Shown one piece after another: positions 20,809 to 31,490 of a DNA stretch of 64,000 nucleotides. Positions within the stretch are counted from its first letter, which is position 1, and every line of letters begins with the position of its first letter. Source of the DNA: Symsagittifera roscoffensis (taxonomy: Eukaryota > Xenacoelomorpha > Acoela > Convolutidae); the NCBI RefSeq assembly GCF_963678635.1, contig NC_087062.1:34385651-34449650 (forward strand). The letters run 5' to 3'. Both the position numbers and the translations under genes were made by a program. The notes beneath the pieces are model-generated. The model did no database searches. It had not been told where the DNA came from and saw only the letters and a program-made list of their open reading frames with translations.

Positions 20809-23414
20809 AAATATTGATTTTTCTCCAACTCCTTTTTCTAATAATCTCCGATCAGAACATAAATCCTTCTCCCCGCACAGGACCCCAAGACTTATTAGTA
20901 ACACATTACGATTGTGAAGAAAATGAACAAAAAACACTACACAAATATGCAATAAATCAAGTATCACAATGCGAAACAGAACCACAAGCTATAGAAACTA
21001 CAAATGTAATAGCCACACTCTAATCAAAAGCCCGAGCAACAACAGTTATAGGATATAAATTTACAGAAACATTTTCCGAAAAGAAAGTACATTGTTCACA
21101 AGTTTCAAACGGAAATAAAAACCGACTTGACCATGAATCATTCTACCAAAGTAATATAGAACGACTTCTACATCTCGATCCCGATGGTTGTAAACACAAG
21201 CTACTCAGACTAAACATCACAAGAAATAAAAACACTGACAGAAAAATAGTATATTTTCAAGTCTTTGCCGATTCTGTACATCAAGCAGAACTTGAAAGAT
21301 ATCAAGGACACATTAAACTAGATGAAAAATACCCATACAGCGGCGCACACGGAAGATTAACTTATGACATACACGATAAGCACTGGATACCACACATTGG
21401 TATAAATAATCAATCAAACTGCAAAGCAGACACAAAAAATAAAGGATATCAAGAAATAATGTTTTTCGATTGGAAAGTACAACTCGAAAAAATACAACTC
21501 ACACGAGATTTATCTGACAACACAATGATCTATCAAGGAATTAGACTACTTTGTAAAAACGATCAAGGTTATTGTGACCCTACAACACGAACACAAGCAA
21601 CAATTGTTTGGTTTCCCGAAGATACATGTACAACATTTCAACTAGCAAAAATACACGCTCGAATGATAAAATTTCACGAAAAATATTTTAAAAAATCAAT
21701 TACATATGAACAAGTAAATCCATCACGAAAACAAAGTACTGATTTTCGAAACATCCATAATATAGAAAATAAATTGACACGTTTTCAAATATATCAAGAA
21801 ACAGAACTCGCATGCAAATACAGAAATCCACTTCACAAAACACAATATTCTGAAATATTACTTGAATACAAAAAAGGTTTCGACATGACCACTGGAAAAA
21901 TAAAAATTGACCCTTATGCCACAGGTCATCCTCTAAACGAAGGAACATCATATATACCAGTTAATTTTCAAAAAAGTAATGGTCAACCTGGTGGACATCT
22001 AAAGCCACATGACATAAGAAGCACACGTTTACAAGAACTATCACTAATGAATAATTCTTATTTTGGTAATATCCACTATGATATCCACTTAGATATGAAA
22101 TTAGACTACACAATTAGCCGAATTTTTCAGAAAATGTCTCTCTCTGAATAAGAAACACTTCACCAACTATGCGAATTAGAACGGACACAAATCCTACAAT
22201 CACTTGCACTAGCAGTATTAAAAATACCCTACGCAGGATATTTACTATCAGGAAATAGATCAAATTTTTTAGACAACGAAGGAACTATTTTATGGTTTTA
22301 TACTTGTACTAAAAAAGTATCACCACTATATGTTTTTGAAGATAAAAGATGCTATAAAAGAATCCCTATCTTTTATAAAAATAAAGTACATTTTGTTGAC
22401 ACACTGTCAAGACGAACATATTTCTGGGATACCGCAGTCCCATGTGGATCAGAAATTAGCCACAATGTAGTACAATTGAACCCAGATGAAGATAAATATC
22501 ATCTTCTTACCTCATACCCCACATTAATGCAATCACTCAAAAAATTTTCACCCGAAAGCATTAGAGCTATTGCTCGAAACGCAAATATCGATTTACAATC
22601 AATTGGAATATATTCAAAATCCGATATCCAACATCACATTAGAACACAACAATTCCAGGAATTATTAACACAAATGGACACTATACAAAGACAATCAATT
22701 GGCCAAAACTTACGCAAACTTGCCGAAACCGCAGGATTTGCAGATATCTATACACAAGATTATAGCGGATATTTTAAAGACATTAAAGACTATATATATC
22801 TAAACGGTGAAAAATACAGACCACAAGATATTTCACCTATAAATATTTTTAGCTTTGGTACACTAAAAAATGAAATTCTCGATTTTCTAGGATGGCCCTA
22901 TTACATCTTAGAAAAATTAACTATTTTATACGCAATGCTTAACTTTATAGGATTTCTTTTTTCACTTTTAAAAGGAATCTATAACACATGCGCTATACAC
23001 ACACAAGTAAACAGACAAGCAAGTGTAGCACGCATACTATTTGCAAGATTTTTTGGAATTTTTTCATCATCAATAAACAAAATTCTTCTAGACGCACAAA
23101 TAAAAGAATATAACACAAAAATAGTGACAAGACAGAACACGTACGACGAAGAACATAATAATATAGAAGTAACGCCTACAGCACCACAGTTGCCACCCCT
23201 ACCACATAACCATCCATTATCCTTAGTCCCACGAAATTTCCGAAATTTAGCAATAACACATAATCCAATTTTTAGACAAAACATATCGCAAAGTCCCATA
23301 CAACATATAATGACACATCATTCACAAGATGAAAATACATATGAACAAATTATCGAACAACCCCATGCCACCGCTTTTCAGTCTCAAAATAATAATTTTT
23401 TTAGCCCACAATGA
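20796..23414 (+). pseudogene. element B env, glycoprotein-like (two in-frame TAA)
   Basis: From ATG 20796 one frame of 873 codons runs to TGA 23412-23414, broken only by TAA at 21021-21023 and 22149-22151. Residues 1-18 form a signal peptide (MYILKILIFLQLLFLIIS). The ectodomain is Cys-containing, with a striking block about residues 515-550 that includes RCYKRIPIFYKN and TAVPCGSE. A membrane segment lies near residues 704-728 (LTILYAMLNFIGFLFSLL), followed by an internal tail of about 145 residues. The tail has a PTAP motif at 23175-23186, a possible ESCRT-recruiting late motif. The layout is that of a viral fusion glycoprotein; I cannot place it in a defined env lineage. The stop overlaps the next ORF's start (ATGA). 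Confidence 0.75.
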
Positions 23415-25217
23415 GCCGACAACTTGGATCCCTACACCGCTCAAATTCCCATCCAACCAACCTCAACACTCCAATTACAATAATTCCACTTTTTGCTTTC
23501 CCGCCACCCGATTTCCCAACTTGTAATATAACATCAAGCATGAATTCAGACACTAATTCAGATATTTCAGCTTTATACTCCATTTCACAACTCAATAACC
23601 CTAATATAAAAACCCCTGATGAATTTGCGGACTCCGAACCATCTCCATCCAATAATTTTCAAACCAACTCCTCAGTTTTTTCAAAACGCCTTTTCAACCA
23701 ATCCCATCAAATAACCCACTCCCGTCCAGTTCTACCCCCTCTTATGCTTCACACGTAACCCCAACCTACTCTTCATTTCATTCAGACCGATCATCCAATT
23801 CTCCAGATATTCCCCAAATCTCCCAAGAACTCGATAATTTTATCACCCTACAACAACAACTATTACATCCTAACACCCTCACTGTAAATCAGATTTCTTC
23901 CACAATAGAATCCTCAAACCCACCTACCCCTACACCCTCTTCAGCTTATACTGCATCATTAGCACAATCATCCACATCCACCGAATCATCAAATAGCACT
24001 AATAGAGCTTATCGCACTTTTAAAAGAAAATTCCCAAACCATCCATTCCCAACCAAACCAGGAACAGCCCGTGAATATATTAATCATCCACATCACACCA
24101 ACACGAAAGATTTCCTAGCAATCACCCTACCTTCATTTCCACAGTATACTTTAAACACCCCTCACGACACTAACGACACACGTAGTTTTATAGATGAACA
24201 TGTTTTAATGCCTACACTTCATTGGACAACATATTATCATTTTACTAATCCCCTTTGCCTACCGTTATCTAATACTCATAACGATATAGAAAGGAATAAA
24301 GATATGCTATATCGACTCACCACACCACTAACACATAGACAATTTACTTATATAGGATATAAAAAATCACTAAAAACATTCACTGCACCCCGAGCTAACG
24401 AATTTACACTAGAATATTACGACCATAATGTCATCCGAACTAATCAAGATCAATTTTTAGATGACGACCGCTTCGCTAACCCACAACTAACAGAAAAATT
24501 TTTCATCAAAACACCATATGTATTTACACTCAATATATTTGATCGAAAATATGATCACATCATTTCTGAAGCACTAACTGACATGCAAGCTTACGAAAGT
24601 TTTAAAGAAAAATTTCAATTATTTTCACTAACCTTCCACTTCCTTGCACCACATGAACGCGATTTGCACTGCTCCCACGACATTATGTTACGCACTAAAC
24701 AAACCCACACATATACATATTATCGCTTCATACAAAATCATTTTTATCTACACACTCCATCAAGACAACCACACCACCGTTTTCAGTTTCTTAATTCAAA
24801 GTACACTTCGCCATTTTTTCTAAATTTCACATATTGCATCAAAGATACTAACCTCCACGGCATCCTCCGCAATTATGACCCAATAACACAAATGTATATA
24901 TTTTGTCCCATCACGAAGACTTTAATGCTGAAGAATCCAGACCCTTCCTTATCCCACATGAATTTATCCAACCTATAGAAATCCCTATATTAGAATTCAT
25001 CCACAATACTAAATACAATCACAAAATATATAATCTCATTCAAAACACACCTTATGAGTTTGCAGTTGGCACCGAAGAACTAAAAACTATTAAAGCACTT
25101 CAATTGCTTTGGCCACTGCTTCAAACTAAAAACATCATTCGCATACTAGCAAAATTACTAACAAATTCAGACATGATACACGACATCTTCCCCCACGGTT
25201 TTTTCCCCGACGACTAA
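23411..25217 (+). pseudogene. element B ORF X, unknown 3' ORF (two frameshifts)
   Basis: ATG 23411 overlaps the env stop as ATGA. The first frame (to 23758) is Pro/Ser/Asn-rich. After a shift near 23700-23740 a second frame runs to 24978: more Ser/Pro-rich sequence, then from about 24190 a globular-looking region rich in His, Tyr, Phe and Leu (LHWTTYYHFTNPLCLP, FQLFSLTFHFLAPHERDLHC). After a shift at about 24920 a third frame finishes at TAA 25215 (IPILEFIHNTKYNHKIYNLI, LQTKNIIRILAKLL). The tandem copy at 27040 lacks the last shift, so that break is recent. Original length would be about 600 residues. No membrane span or enzyme motif is recognised. An intron with consensus signals follows three bases after the stop. 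Confidence 0.55.
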
Positions 25218-25220
25218 CAG

Positions 25221-25297
25221 GTAAGTATAATTTATACATATTCTTCACTAATAAATTTAAATTAATACTAACCATTCCTTACTCATGTTTCATTTAG
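25221..25297 (+). promoter_or_regulatory. Consensus intron (77 nt) after the ORF X stop
   Basis: The donor CAG|GTAAGT begins at 25221; TACTAAC, a perfect branch-point box, lies at 25266-25272; TTTCATTTAG ends at 25297. The same structure is kept in the duplicate near 27344-27420. In a reverse-transcribed element such an intron persists only if genomic RNA stays unspliced, as in retroviruses with regulated splicing. Confidence 0.7.
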
Positions 25298-25363
25298 ATT
25301 TTTAGTCTTCATCCCACGATCATCTGCAAAAAAAAACAGAAAAGAAAAACAAAAAACAAAACT

Positions 25364-26137
25364 TGTTAAAATTCTTTTAAACTTTATTAATATTTTGCAC
25401 TAGATGAATATAATAAAATTCATACCAATGTAGTACATTAATTTATAAATTGTTTCCCCAAAAGCAGTAAATTTCATAATGATGAAAATTTGTAACTTAA
25501 CTTTCCCCCAAAACTAGCAGTAAAATTTAAATTATATGTAGTAAATTGATAAAATGAAAATGCAGTACTAATTTTTTGATATTTTCATTCACTCGCACAG
25601 GAATTCTATCCAAACTCGCACAGCTCGCCCACGAAGAATTGTTTAAATAATGAATTTCAATTTCAAGTTTTCACACTCAACAACTCTAACACATGATAAC
25701 AAGTTTCAAACTTTCCTTTAACCCGGTTGGAAAGGAATTATATACTAAACCAAACTAACCAACGCAGCTTACTAAACACCACAAATCATAAAATAACAGC
25801 ATGACTAAGAAAAGAAAACCAACGGTACCCAAACCGGATTAACCCAGTTTAAAACTGGATAATTTATTCTTTTGAAGACTATTATAAAGTCTAAGAAAGA
25901 AATAATAAAACACAAAAAAGTCGAAAGACAAACCCATAACAAAAACAATTTGATTTTTGAAAAAAAGGACACAACCAACGGAACATAAGAAAGACCACCA
26001 TAAACCCAACATAAAACGTTATCACATAACAGGACCTCTCACAGAAACCGTGAGAGACGGTGTACCAAAGCGTGACGAGCAGACGGTGTACCCTATCCGA
26101 AATTACTCTATGAGTTAACCACATAAGAAATAACTCA
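25364..26137 (+). repeat. element B candidate 3' LTR
   Basis: The right edge (26137) is fixed by the 69-bp match to the 5' LTR end and terminates in CA. The left edge is a guess: an A-rich purine-dominated tract (AGAAAAGAAAAAC, near 25338-25350) precedes a TG at 25364, giving a 774-bp TG...CA unit. No target-site duplication can be tested because the 5' LTR is truncated. Confidence 0.45.
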
Positions 26138-26918
26138 GTAATTTACCCTCTATATACAAGGTGGGCAATTTTGCAGTTTTCAGTACCCTGAAAAAATTTC
26201 TGCGGCCAAATGCTAATCGTACTAGTTGGTAGGACATGTATAATCATCATTGGTGCGAGAACATGATCTGTTAATTACTTATTGCTGCATGATCCTGGTT
26301 GCATCATCTGGTAATCTTATTCAATTCCAACTTATTGTAAAATTGAAACGGCTGCTATATATTTGCTGTTTTTCAATGAATCCGCCAAAAGACAAAGCGC
26401 AATCGTAAATTTATGATGATTAAAATAGGAAAAGTGAAAAGGAAAAAATTATAATGGATTTTTGTGGTCTAAAATCTGAAGATTATAACCCATTGTTTGT
26501 CAAATTTAAAATTAAATATTATAATCCACTTAAAATCAACTGTTTTGTTTTGCGCCGAGAAAAATTTTGCAAGAAAATCTGCTTTCTCAAATGAAATTTT
26601 TCAACACGAATGTACGGCCTACTCGACTTCTGAACCAAAACTTTCACAAAAGCTTACCCCTCCCCGGCCGCATTGTTGCCCCTTTGTCCGTTACCCCCAC
26701 CACCCCTCCTCCCATCAGAACCAACCACCCTCCGCCATTAAATTTTTGACACCCTCTTCTTTTAAATTTTTGACAACCCCTTCCCCCTCTCTAACATTTT
26801 GACAAATTTTTGAAAATGCAGGTGAAAAATACATTTTTGGAAGATTTTGGTCGAGAAATTATTTTTTTTTGCACGCGATCCCTGTCAAAAGAAGTATTGT
26901 CAAACTTACACAAAAACA

Positions 26919-29030
26919 TCAAAGTACACTTCGCCATTTTTTCTAAATTTCACATATTGCATCAAAGATACTAACCTCCACGGCATCCTCCGCAATTATG
27001 ACCCAATAACACAAATGTATATATTTTGTCCCATCACGAAGACCTTTAATGCTGAAGAATCCAGACCCTTCCTTATCCCACATGAATTTATCCAACCTAT
27101 AGAAATCCCTATATTAGAATTCATCCACAATACTAAATACAATCACAAAATATATAATCTCATTCAAAACACACCTTATGAGTTTGCAGTTGGCACCGAA
27201 GAACTAAAAACTATTAAAGCACTTCAATTGCTTTAACCACTGCTTCAAACTAAAAACATCATTCGCATACTAGCAAAATTACTAACAAATTCAGACATGA
27301 TACACGACATCTTCCCCCACGGTTTTTTCCCCGACGACTAACAGGTAAGTATAATTTATACATATTCTTCACTAATAAATTTAAATTAATACTAACCATT
27401 CCTTACTCATGTTTCATTTAGATTTTTAGTCTTCATCCCACGATCATCTGCAAAAAAAAACAGAAAAAAAAAACAAAAAACAAAACTTGTTAAAATTCTT
27501 TTAAACTTTATTAATATTTTGCACTAGATGAATATAATAAAATTCATACCAATGTAGTACATTAATTTATAAATTGTTTCCCCAAAAGCAGTAAATTTCA
27601 TAATGATGAAAATTTGTAACTTAACTTTCCCCCAAAACTAGCAGTAAAATTTAAATTCTATGTAGTAAATTGATAAAATGAAAATGCAGTACTAATTTTT
27701 TGATATTTTCATTCACTCGCACAGGAATTCTATCCAAACTCGCACAGCTCGCCCACGAAGAATTGTTTAAATAATGAATTTCAATTTCAAGTTTTCACAC
27801 TCAACAACTCTAACACATGATAACAAGTTTCAAACTTTCCTTTAACCCGGTTGGAAAGGAATTATATACTAAACCAAACTAACCAACGCAGCTTACTAAA
27901 CACCACAAATCATAAAATAACAGCATGACTAAGAAAAGAAAACCAACGGTACCCAAACCGGATTAACCCAGTTTAAAACTGGATAATTTATTCTTTTGAA
28001 GACTATTATAAAGTCTAAGAAAGAAATAATAAAACACAAAAAAAGTCGAAAGACAAACCCATAACAAAAACAATTTGATTTTTGAAAAAAAGGACACAAC
28101 CAACGGAACATAAGAAAGACCACCATAAACCCAACATAAAACGTTATCACATAACAGGACCTCTCACAGAAACCGTGAGAGACGGTGTACCAAAGCGTGA
28201 CGAGCAGACGGTGTACCCTATCCGAAATTACTCTATGAGTTAACCACATAAGAAATAACTCAGTAATTTACCCTCTATATACAAGGTGGGCAATTTTGCA
28301 GTTTTCAGTACCCTGAAAAAATTTCTGCGGCCAAATGCTAATCGTACTAGTTCGTAGGACATGTATAATCATCATTGGTGCGAGAACATGATCTGTTAAT
28401 TACTTATTGCTGCATGATCCTGGTTGCATCATCTGGTAATCTTATTCAATTCCAACTTATTGTAAAATTGAAACGGCTGCTATATATTTGCTGTTTTTCA
28501 ATGAATCCGCCAACAGACAAAGCGCAATCGTAAATTTATGATGATTAAAATAGGAAAAGTGAAAAGGAAAAAATTATAATGGATTTTTGTGGTCTAAAAT
28601 CTGAAGATTATAACCCATTGTTTGTCAAATTTAAAATTAAATATTATAATCCACTTAAAATCAACTGTTTTGTTTTGCGCCGAGAAAAATTTTGCAAGAA
28701 AATCTGCTTTCTCAAATGAAATTTTTCAACACGAATGTACGGCCTACTCGACTTCTGAACCAAAACTTTCACTCCCCGGCCGCATTGTTGCCCCTTTGTC
28801 CGTTACCCCCACCACCCCTCCTCCCATCAGAACCAACCACCCTCCGCCCTTAAATTTTTGACACCCTCTTCTTTTAAATTTTTGACAACCCCTTTCCCCT
28901 CTCTAACATTTTGACAAATTTTTGAAAATGCAGGTGAAAAATACATTTTTGGAAGATTTTGGTCGAGAAATTATTTTTTTTTGCACGCGATCCCTGTCAA
29001 AAGAAGTATTGTCAAACTTACACAAAAACA
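26919..29030 (+). repeat. 2.12 kb tandem duplication, copy 2
   Basis: It repeats 24796-26918 almost base for base. The ORF X fragment starts inside (26922-27234) and is open across the site that is frameshifted in copy 1, but is ended by TTTAACC, where copy 1 has TTTGGCC, near 27234. The 69-bp LTR end is at 28194-28262. After 29030 the sequence diverges from the start of the unit. Confidence 0.9.
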
Positions 29031-29162
29031 TTCAATGCAATTCAGCTCCCTCCGCCAATTTAATTGTTTTCAAAAACGAAAAACTCATTCTGGGTAGCTT
29101 TTAGAAAGTTTTGACTGAAAAACAGCAAATTTTCAAATAAAACAGAATCTGAAAATTGATAT

Positions 29163-29267
29163 ATGCATACATACATACACACATACAAACATACATACAT
29201 ACATACATACATACATACATACATACATACATACATACATACATACATACATACGTACATACATACA

Positions 29268-29297
<30 letters not shown>
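29163..29297 (+). repeat. (ATAC)n microsatellite
   Basis: About 33 near-perfect tetranucleotide copies with one GTAC variant near 29253. Open frames through it are artefacts of the 12-base periodicity. Confidence 0.95.
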
Positions 29298-29299
<2 letters not shown>

Positions 29300-29949
29300 A
29301 GCAAAATTTGTAGAGCTCCGGTTTTCATTTCCCCCAAGTTTTTTATTAAATTAAGAGAATGGTTGAAAGCAACAAAATTGAGTAAAATAAAAAGAAAAAC
29401 AAAAATCAAATGTGCAAATGATTTTGTCTCTGTGGAAATTTGCATCTCAATAAAATGGAAACCCTGAATATTCCGATTGCCTTTTAAGTTTTATAGAGCA
29501 GTAATAACATCAAAAAAATCCATGTAACAAAAAGAATTTTTTTAAAAATTAAATTCGAGATTTTTGTGAAATTCGTCCCCCTATACGCCATATAAAGCAC
29601 AAAATGATAGATTTCGCTCTTTATAACAAATCAATTAAGTTAAATAAGCTTCTTTCAGCCAATTTTGAACTATTTCAACTAACTTGGAACGAAATATATC
29701 GCGCGTTAATTGTCCCAAATTGGCCAAAATGGCAATCCCCCATTAACCCCCATAAATTTACAAAAAAAAAGATGAAAAGTGAAAATTGTTTTCAAATTTA
29801 AGCTCAAGACAACAATATTTTTGAATGATAAAAAAATTAGTCTGAAGAAAAAAAACCACCCCCAGCACAAATATTCTGTTACTTTCGTTATGAAAGTCGG
29901 AACAATAAAAATTTATTATACTGGAGTTTTAGTGTTTCTATCTATAAAA

Positions 29950-31490
29950 TTGAACAAAACTGCACGTATCAGGGCGAATTACTCAATGTTACGACTGCTT
30001 TTTGAGGTTTATGGAGCAGTAATAACCTTAAAAAAATTAAATGCAAAAAAAAAACGTTTTTTCTAAAATTTGAAATTTTTTATGAAAATCATTACCCCAC
30101 ACGCCATATAAAGTAAAAAAAACGACAAATTTCGCTGCTTGTAACAAATCACTTATGGCAAATAAACTTCATTCAACCAATTTGGAACGATTGGTATGAC
30201 GGATTAAATCTCCGCTACACGTTAATAGCGCGAAATATATCGCTCGTTAATTGTCCCAAATTGGCCAAAATGGCAATATTTAAACCCAAATAACTTTACG
30301 AAAAATAATCACAGGTGAAATATATTTTCAAATTTAAGCTCAGGACGGCAATACTTTTTGAATGACATAAAAAAGTTTCGCCAAAAGTGGCTAGTTAAAA
30401 AGTCGAAATCTGTCAGAAGAAAGTTAAAAAGCTAGTTAAAAAGTGAAAAACCCACCCCGAGCACAAATGTTTCGTTACTTTCGTATCGAAAGTCCAAACA
30501 AAAACAAGCGATTACAATTAATTTTGAATGGATTTTAATGTTTTAGTGAGTAGTAGCACTATAATCTATTTTTAATTGATCGTAATCAAATATTTTCACA
30601 TCATAGACATTGGAAATAAAATTCAAAATTATTCAATTTTTATCTATGGAACGCCAGTGCCGGCGCAAACTCGAAAAAAGATGTTTTGAACAAAGGGTGG
30701 TATTTTTACTAACTGTTAATTTTACCAAAAAGCCTGACACAATTTCATTGTGTAAAAATCAACCGCACTGATGAAAACGAATTTGGATCGCATTTAACCA
30801 AATCTAAATCAATTTTATATTAATCCAAGTTGATTTACTATGTACGAATAAGAAAACAAAATCGATTTTGAGTTGAGTCAAATTGTTCTGTCTTGAAAAT
30901 GTGTTTTGATTGCTAGTAGTGAAGTCCTTCTGAATCTTATTGTTCCGACTTTCGATACGAAAGTAACGGAATATTTGTGCTCGGGGTGGGTTTGTTTTTT
31001 CTTCAGACAAATTTCGACTTTTTAACTAGCCATTTTTGACAGAATTTTTTTATATCATTCAAAAGGTATTGTTGTTTTGAGCTTAAATTTGAAAAGATAT
31101 TTTACCTGTGATCATTTTTTGTAATGTTATGAGGGTTTAAAGATTGCCATTTTGGCCATTTTGACCAATTTGGGACAATTAACTCGCGATATAATTCGCG
31201 CTAATAACACGTAAGCGGATATTTAATCTGTCTTAAAAATCGTTCCAAATTGGTTGAACGAAGCTTATTTGCCATAATTGATTTGTTACAAGGAACGAAA
31301 TCTATCTTTTTGTACTTTATATGGCGTGTGGGGGGATGATTTTCATAAAAAAGTTTCAAATTTTAGAAAAAAATTTCTTATTATATTTTCTTTGATTTAG
31401 TTTTTGTAATATTTTTACTGCTGCTCCATAAACCCTAAAAGGCATCGGAACATTCAGGGCTTCACCCTAATACGAGCAGTCTTGTTAAAA
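29950..31490. repeat. Long inverted repeat (fold-back element) in unit 1
   Basis: The arm at about 29950-30500 is repeated in inverted orientation at about 30940-31490, around a spacer of about 440 bp. Shared blocks include CACGCCATATAAAG, the TTGTCCCAAATTGGCCAAAATGG type word, and an inner-edge palindrome ACTTTCGATACGAAAGT. A further direct half-arm lies at about 29456-29900. Arms are perhaps 75-80% alike by eye. It is likely an old non-autonomous DNA transposon or nested MITEs. Confidence 0.65.

Larger units (their letters stand above)
8693..26137 (+). mobile_element. Giant env-bearing Ty3/gypsy element B (decayed)
   Basis: The plus strand carries, in order, an LTR remnant, a primer-binding site, leader ORFs, gag with zinc knuckle, protease, RT, RNase H, integrase with GPY/F-like end, a membrane/Pro-rich ORF, env and an unknown 3' ORF. 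A 69-bp block at 8693-8761 recurs at 26069-26137 and both copies end in AATAACTCA. At the left copy the next bases are a primer-binding site, so this block is the 3' end of the LTR. At about 17.4 kb the element is roughly two to three times the usual Ty3/gypsy length. The coding strand is A-rich and G-poor throughout, unlike element A. Frameshifts and in-frame stops interrupt every major ORF. Confidence 0.88.
24796..26918 (+). repeat. 2.12 kb tandem duplication, copy 1
   Basis: Copy 1 holds the C-terminal third of ORF X, the intron, the 3' LTR and about 780 bp of flanking DNA. It is followed directly by copy 2 at 26919. Differences seen by eye are few. Copy 1 has one base fewer at the GAAGACTTTAATG site (24918-24924) and about 11 bases more near 26645. 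The junction shares TCAAAGTAC. Confidence 0.9.
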
